64,000 nt of DNA from JAQUBU01 sp036677685. GTDB taxonomy: Bacteria; Bacillota; Syntrophomonadia; Syntrophomonadales; Syntrophomonadaceae. Positions 61,775 to 64,000 of the stretch are shown in pieces. The notes beneath the pieces were generated by a model, which saw only the letters and a list, made by a program, of their open reading frames with translations, was not told the origin of the DNA and made no database searches. Location of the stretch: contig JAVBWA010000043.1 in assembly GCA_036677685.1 (NCBI GenBank), positions 62,001 to 126,000 of the forward strand, given 5' to 3'. Position numbers and translations under genes: made by a program. Positions within the stretch are counted from its first letter, which is position 1, and each line of letters opens with the position of its first letter.

Positions 61775-62881
61775 ATGAATATACAATCGGTATATTCCGA
61801 AAAAAGTAATATTGATGAAGTTGTAGGAGAAATCAAAAAACAGCTGCAAGATTTTGATACCAGATTGTTAATATTTTTTGCCTCATCGAATTATGATCCT
61901 GTTAAAATCAGCAAAGCTATAGGCGATTCCTTCAACACGGCACAAACTTTCGGGTGCACCACCGCAGGTGAGATTACCAGCGGCAAAATGCTGAAAAACT
62001 CTCTGGTAGCCATGGCCTTTAATGCCGAGGCAATTGGAGACATGAAAATTGAAGTGGTTGAAAATGTGAAGGCTAATTGTGACATCAAACCGGCATTTGG
62101 TTCATTTGAACGGCATTTTAATACTCCGATGGCGAACCTCGATTTTAACCAGTATGTCGGTATAATCCTGGTGGATGGGCTTAGCGGTTGTGAAGAAAAA
62201 ATAATGGACCGCATAGGCGACAAAACCAATATAATCTTTATCGGCGGCTCGGCCGGGGATGATATTAAATTTACGCAAACCCATGTTTTCGCCAATGGAA
62301 AAGCATATACAGATGCTGCCATACTGGCGGTGATAAAACCGGCGGCAGGATTCGACATTATTAAAACCCAGAGTTTTAAAGCATTGAATAAGCAATTGGT
62401 GGCCACCAAGGTTAATACCGAAGCCCGGGAAATTATTGAATTCAACAATCTTCCGGCAGTTCAGGCTTATTCAGAAGCACTGGGTATTAATAAGGAAGAG
62501 GCGGACAACTATTTTATGAGCAATCCGGTCGGTTTGATTTACGGTGATGAAATATTTGTCAGAAGTCCGCAGAGGCTGGAAGGAACCAATATGATCTTCT
62601 ACTGCAATATCCTTGAAGGTATGGATGTATCACTCCTGGAGTCCACCGATATCGTCAGCGATACCAAACAGGCGGTGGCTGATAAGGTTAAGGAATTGGG
62701 CAAGATATCGGGATTAATCGACTTTCATTGCATTTTAAGGACCCTGGAATTGGAGCAGAAAGGGCAGACCGCTGATTATGGAATGATATTCAAGGACATT
62801 CCCGCAGTTGGATTTTCTACTTATGGAGAAGAATATGTCGGGCACATTAATCAAACGTCAACCATATTAGTCTTTAAGTAA
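61775..62881 (+). CDS. FIST-domain sensor protein
   Basis: A 368-residue protein with FIST N (about 30-200; LLIFFASSNYDPVKISKAIG, FGCTTAGEITSGKML, FIGGSAGDDIKFTQTHVFAN) and FIST C (about 220-350; NLPAVQAYSEALGI, GMIFKDIPAVGFSTYGEEYV) domains. FIST proteins are thought to bind small ligands such as amino acids and to feed chemotaxis or two-component systems. GGAGGAG lies before the ATG. It is the last gene of the chemotaxis operon, followed by repeat R13 and a terminator. It probably supplies a soluble sensing input to the receptors. Confidence 0.9.
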   Translation: MNIQSVYSEKSNIDEVVGEIKKQLQDFDTRLLIFFASSNYDPVKISKAIGDSFNTAQTFGCTTAGEITSGKMLKNSLVAMAFNAEAIGDMKIEVVENVKANCDIKPAFGSFERHFNTPMANLDFNQYVGIILVDGLSGCEEKIMDRIGDKTNIIFIGGSAGDDIKFTQTHVFANGKAYTDAAILAVIKPAAGFDIIKTQSFKALNKQLVATKVNTEAREIIEFNNLPAVQAYSEALGINKEEADNYFMSNPVGLIYGDEIFVRSPQRLEGTNMIFYCNILEGMDVSLLESTDIVSDTKQAVADKVKELGKISGLIDFHCILRTLELEQKGQTADYGMIFKDIPAVGFSTYGEEYVGHINQTSTILVFK

Positions 62882-62905
62882 AAACGGCTGAATTTTTATA
62901 AAGTA

Positions 62906-63095
62906 TAAGCAGGCGAAAAGATGTCCCCCGCTTTTTTAAGTGGTCGGGTTCCAATTAACAAAACCGGTGGCGGATTCCAATCTCCAGCCTCGTTGCAGCG
63001 GTGTGTTGCTCCCTACGGGGACCACTTATATTGATTCCCTTCGGGAATGATTAAATTGTGTTGAAACTGCTCCGCAGTTTCTTCTGATGCTTAAA
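62906..63095 (+). repeat. Structured repeat R13, long form
   Basis: Begins TAAGCAGGCG 24 bases after the FIST stop and ends GCTTAAA. The outer stem is imperfect here, but the 3' hairpins (ATTCCCTTCGGGAAT, GAAACTGCTCCGCAGTTTC) match the consensus. It lies inside the transcript, before the operon terminator. Confidence 0.9.
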
Positions 63096-63104
63096 TTTGT
63101 TCTG

Positions 63105-63142
63105 CCGTAAGGAAAGCTATTAAGCATTCTTTACGGTTTTTT
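63105..63142 (+). terminator. Terminator of the chemotaxis operon
   Basis: CCGTAAGGAAAGC pairs with GCATTCTTTACGG over 12 of 13 positions around TATTAA and is followed by six T residues. It comes ten bases after repeat R13. Confidence 0.85.
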
Positions 63143-63430
63143 GTTGGCATAAATACAAATTGGGTTGTGGGCAGACCGGAAAGGGTTGTACCATCAGTAA
63201 TCTTTCGCAGATTCTTCAACTGTCTTGAGGGGTTTAAATAGCCCTTCGGGGCACGCTTGCTCAGCCACTATAATTGTGAGCGCATGCGAACATCCGCATG
63301 TCTGCAGGGTGTCATTAGATTTGTCAGCATAATTGAATATTAAGGATTACCCAGAGGGTTTCAGATTTAAATCTGAAGCCTTTTTATTTTCTGGGCATTC
63401 AGTAAATTCCGGCCGGTGAAAATACAAATA
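63143..63430. other. Intergenic region with several hairpins
   Basis: No gene is visible. Local stems include GCCCTTCGGGGC at about 63243, TGCTCA/TGTGAGC at about 63258, CATGCG/CGCATG at about 63282, and a terminator-like GGGTTTCAGATTTAAATCTGAAGCC with TTTTT at about 63356, similar to the stem after tRNA-Ser(GGA). An unknown small RNA is possible. Confidence 0.35.
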
Positions 63431-63619
63431 TAACGAGGCGAAAATGGCCCCCCGCTTCTTTAAACGGTCGGATTCCTATTAACAAAACAGGTAGCGGTTT
63501 CCTATCCCCTGCCTCGTTGCAACGGTGTGTTGCCCCCTATGGGGACCACTTATATTGATTCCCTTCGGGAATGATTAAATTGTGTTGAAACAGCGCCGCA
63601 GTTTTTTTCAATGCTTAAA
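63431..63619 (+). repeat. Structured repeat R14, long form
   Basis: Begins TAACGAGGCG and ends GCTTAAA, with all hairpins. It is the only copy not directly behind a visible coding gene; it lies 26 bases before a strong promoter. Confidence 0.9.
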
Positions 63620-63644
63620 CGAGAATTTTCACAATGTTTCAGTA

Positions 63645-63673
63645 TTGACACTTTTGACTGCAAAAACTATATT
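63645..63673 (+). promoter_or_regulatory. Strong promoter upstream of the XdhC-like gene
   Basis: A perfect TTGACA at 63645-63650 and TATATT at 63668-63673 are 17 bases apart. The leader to the next good start codon is about 200 bases; the gap 63674-63883 has only a weak 63-codon frame (from GTG 63711) without a ribosome site. Confidence 0.7.
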
Positions 63674-63883
63674 AGAAAATAAGTTATGTTATGTTTGTTT
63701 ATGATAAGTTGTGTTAAGAAAAGACGAAAAAACAATAAATACGAGTTGGTTTAAATATATTTTGATGTATTTTGATAAGAGGTTTATCGAATTACCAACG
63801 AAGAAAGCTTCTTTACCGTACTTGCTTAAAGCAGTAAGTGAGGTTACCGTAAAAGAAAAAGCAAAGAATTGGAGGATGGCGGT

Positions 63884-64000
63884 ATGGAAGCAAATATTAT
63901 GAAGCTTTTAGCGGCCAAACAGGAGGCCGGAGACGATGCGGCACTGGTTACTGTGCTTGGTACCAATGGAGTGCGCGGCTGCAGACCGGGGCTGATGATG
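63884..64000 (+). CDS. XdhC/CoxI-family protein, 5' part only
   Basis: The window ends 39 codons into this gene. The visible part, MKLLAAKQEAGDDAALVTVL followed by GTNGVRGCRPGLMM, matches the N-terminus of XdhC/CoxI proteins (ALVTVxxxxGSxPRxPGxxM), which help insert the sulfurated molybdenum cofactor into xanthine dehydrogenase-type enzymes. The Cys in RGC replaces the usual P in that motif. ATG 63884 has GGAGG upstream. Assignment rests on a short stretch, so it is tentative. Confidence 0.6.
   Translation, partial: MEANIMKLLAAKQEAGDDAALVTVLGTNGVRGCRPGLMM

Noticed and set aside
63711..63902. 63-codon frame from GTG 63711
   Set aside because: No ribosome site, overlaps the XdhC-like start and matches no family I know; it lies behind a good promoter, so I keep slight doubt.

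Overview
The window looks like the chromosome of an anaerobic, low-to-mid GC Firmicute (Clostridia). The signs are strong AGGAGG-type ribosome binding sites, a glycine decarboxylase split into two subunits, 2-hydroxyacyl-CoA-dehydratase-type iron-sulfur proteins with their activator, and CheX-type chemotaxis. A Syntrophomonas-like lineage is my guess from memory of such gene sets; it is not proven here.

Layout. (1) 1-440: AT-rich DNA ending in an orphan 3' piece of tRNA-Arg(ACG), probably the scar of an integrated element. (2) 560-9026: purC, then a tight glycine cleavage operon (gcvT, gcvH, gcvPA, gcvPB, lpdA), lipoate ligase and a metallo-beta-lactamase-fold hydrolase. (3) 9318-10190: tRNA-Arg(CCT), tadA overlapping tRNA-Ser(CGA), and broken tRNA-Ser-like pieces. 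(4) 10410-41344: a contractile injection system of the eCIS (phage-tail-like) class with no capsid, packaging or lysis genes: PAAR-like tip, DUF4157 protein, AAA+ ATPase, DUF4255 cap-like protein, one sheath, two tubes, a chaperone/DUF6760 pair joined by what looks like a programmed -1 frameshift, a 1185-residue repeat protein, LysM hub, gpD and gpV spike proteins, gp25, two gpJ-type baseplate proteins, a beta-propeller/gpI fusion, a conserved unknown, a membrane MORN protein, a membrane sensor with a degenerate cyclase domain, and a SARP-type response regulator. (5) 41881-45618: two double-cubane-type dehydratase/reductase proteins flanking one ATPase activator, plus a DUF3343 protein. (6) Minus strand 45904-48861: pgeF-like, kefB-like antiporter and a hidden small zinc-ribbon gene. 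(7) 48964-50142: an unknown HTH/zinc protein and tRNA-Ser(GGA). (8) 50603-62881: a chemotaxis operon (hybrid cheA, cheW, cheY, cheB, cheR, cheY, cheX, two MCPs, a 66-residue protein, FIST sensor) without flagellar genes. (9) The window ends inside an XdhC/CoxI-like gene.

The most unusual feature is a family of 14 copies of a structured, roughly 135-195 bp repeat between about 9.1 and 63.6 kb. It begins TAACGAGGCG, ends GCTTAAA, contains several hairpins (one with a UUCG loop), sits between co-directional genes in the transcription sense, often starts exactly at an upstream stop codon, and once is embedded in a coding sequence. The second is the frameshift cassette at 18933-18976: SD-like GAGG, T_TTG_GGG heptamer and a hairpin, joining two eCIS genes where the second has no ordinary start codon. 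Together these suggest that RNA-level control of subunit ratios may matter in this eCIS locus, although no expression data support it here.
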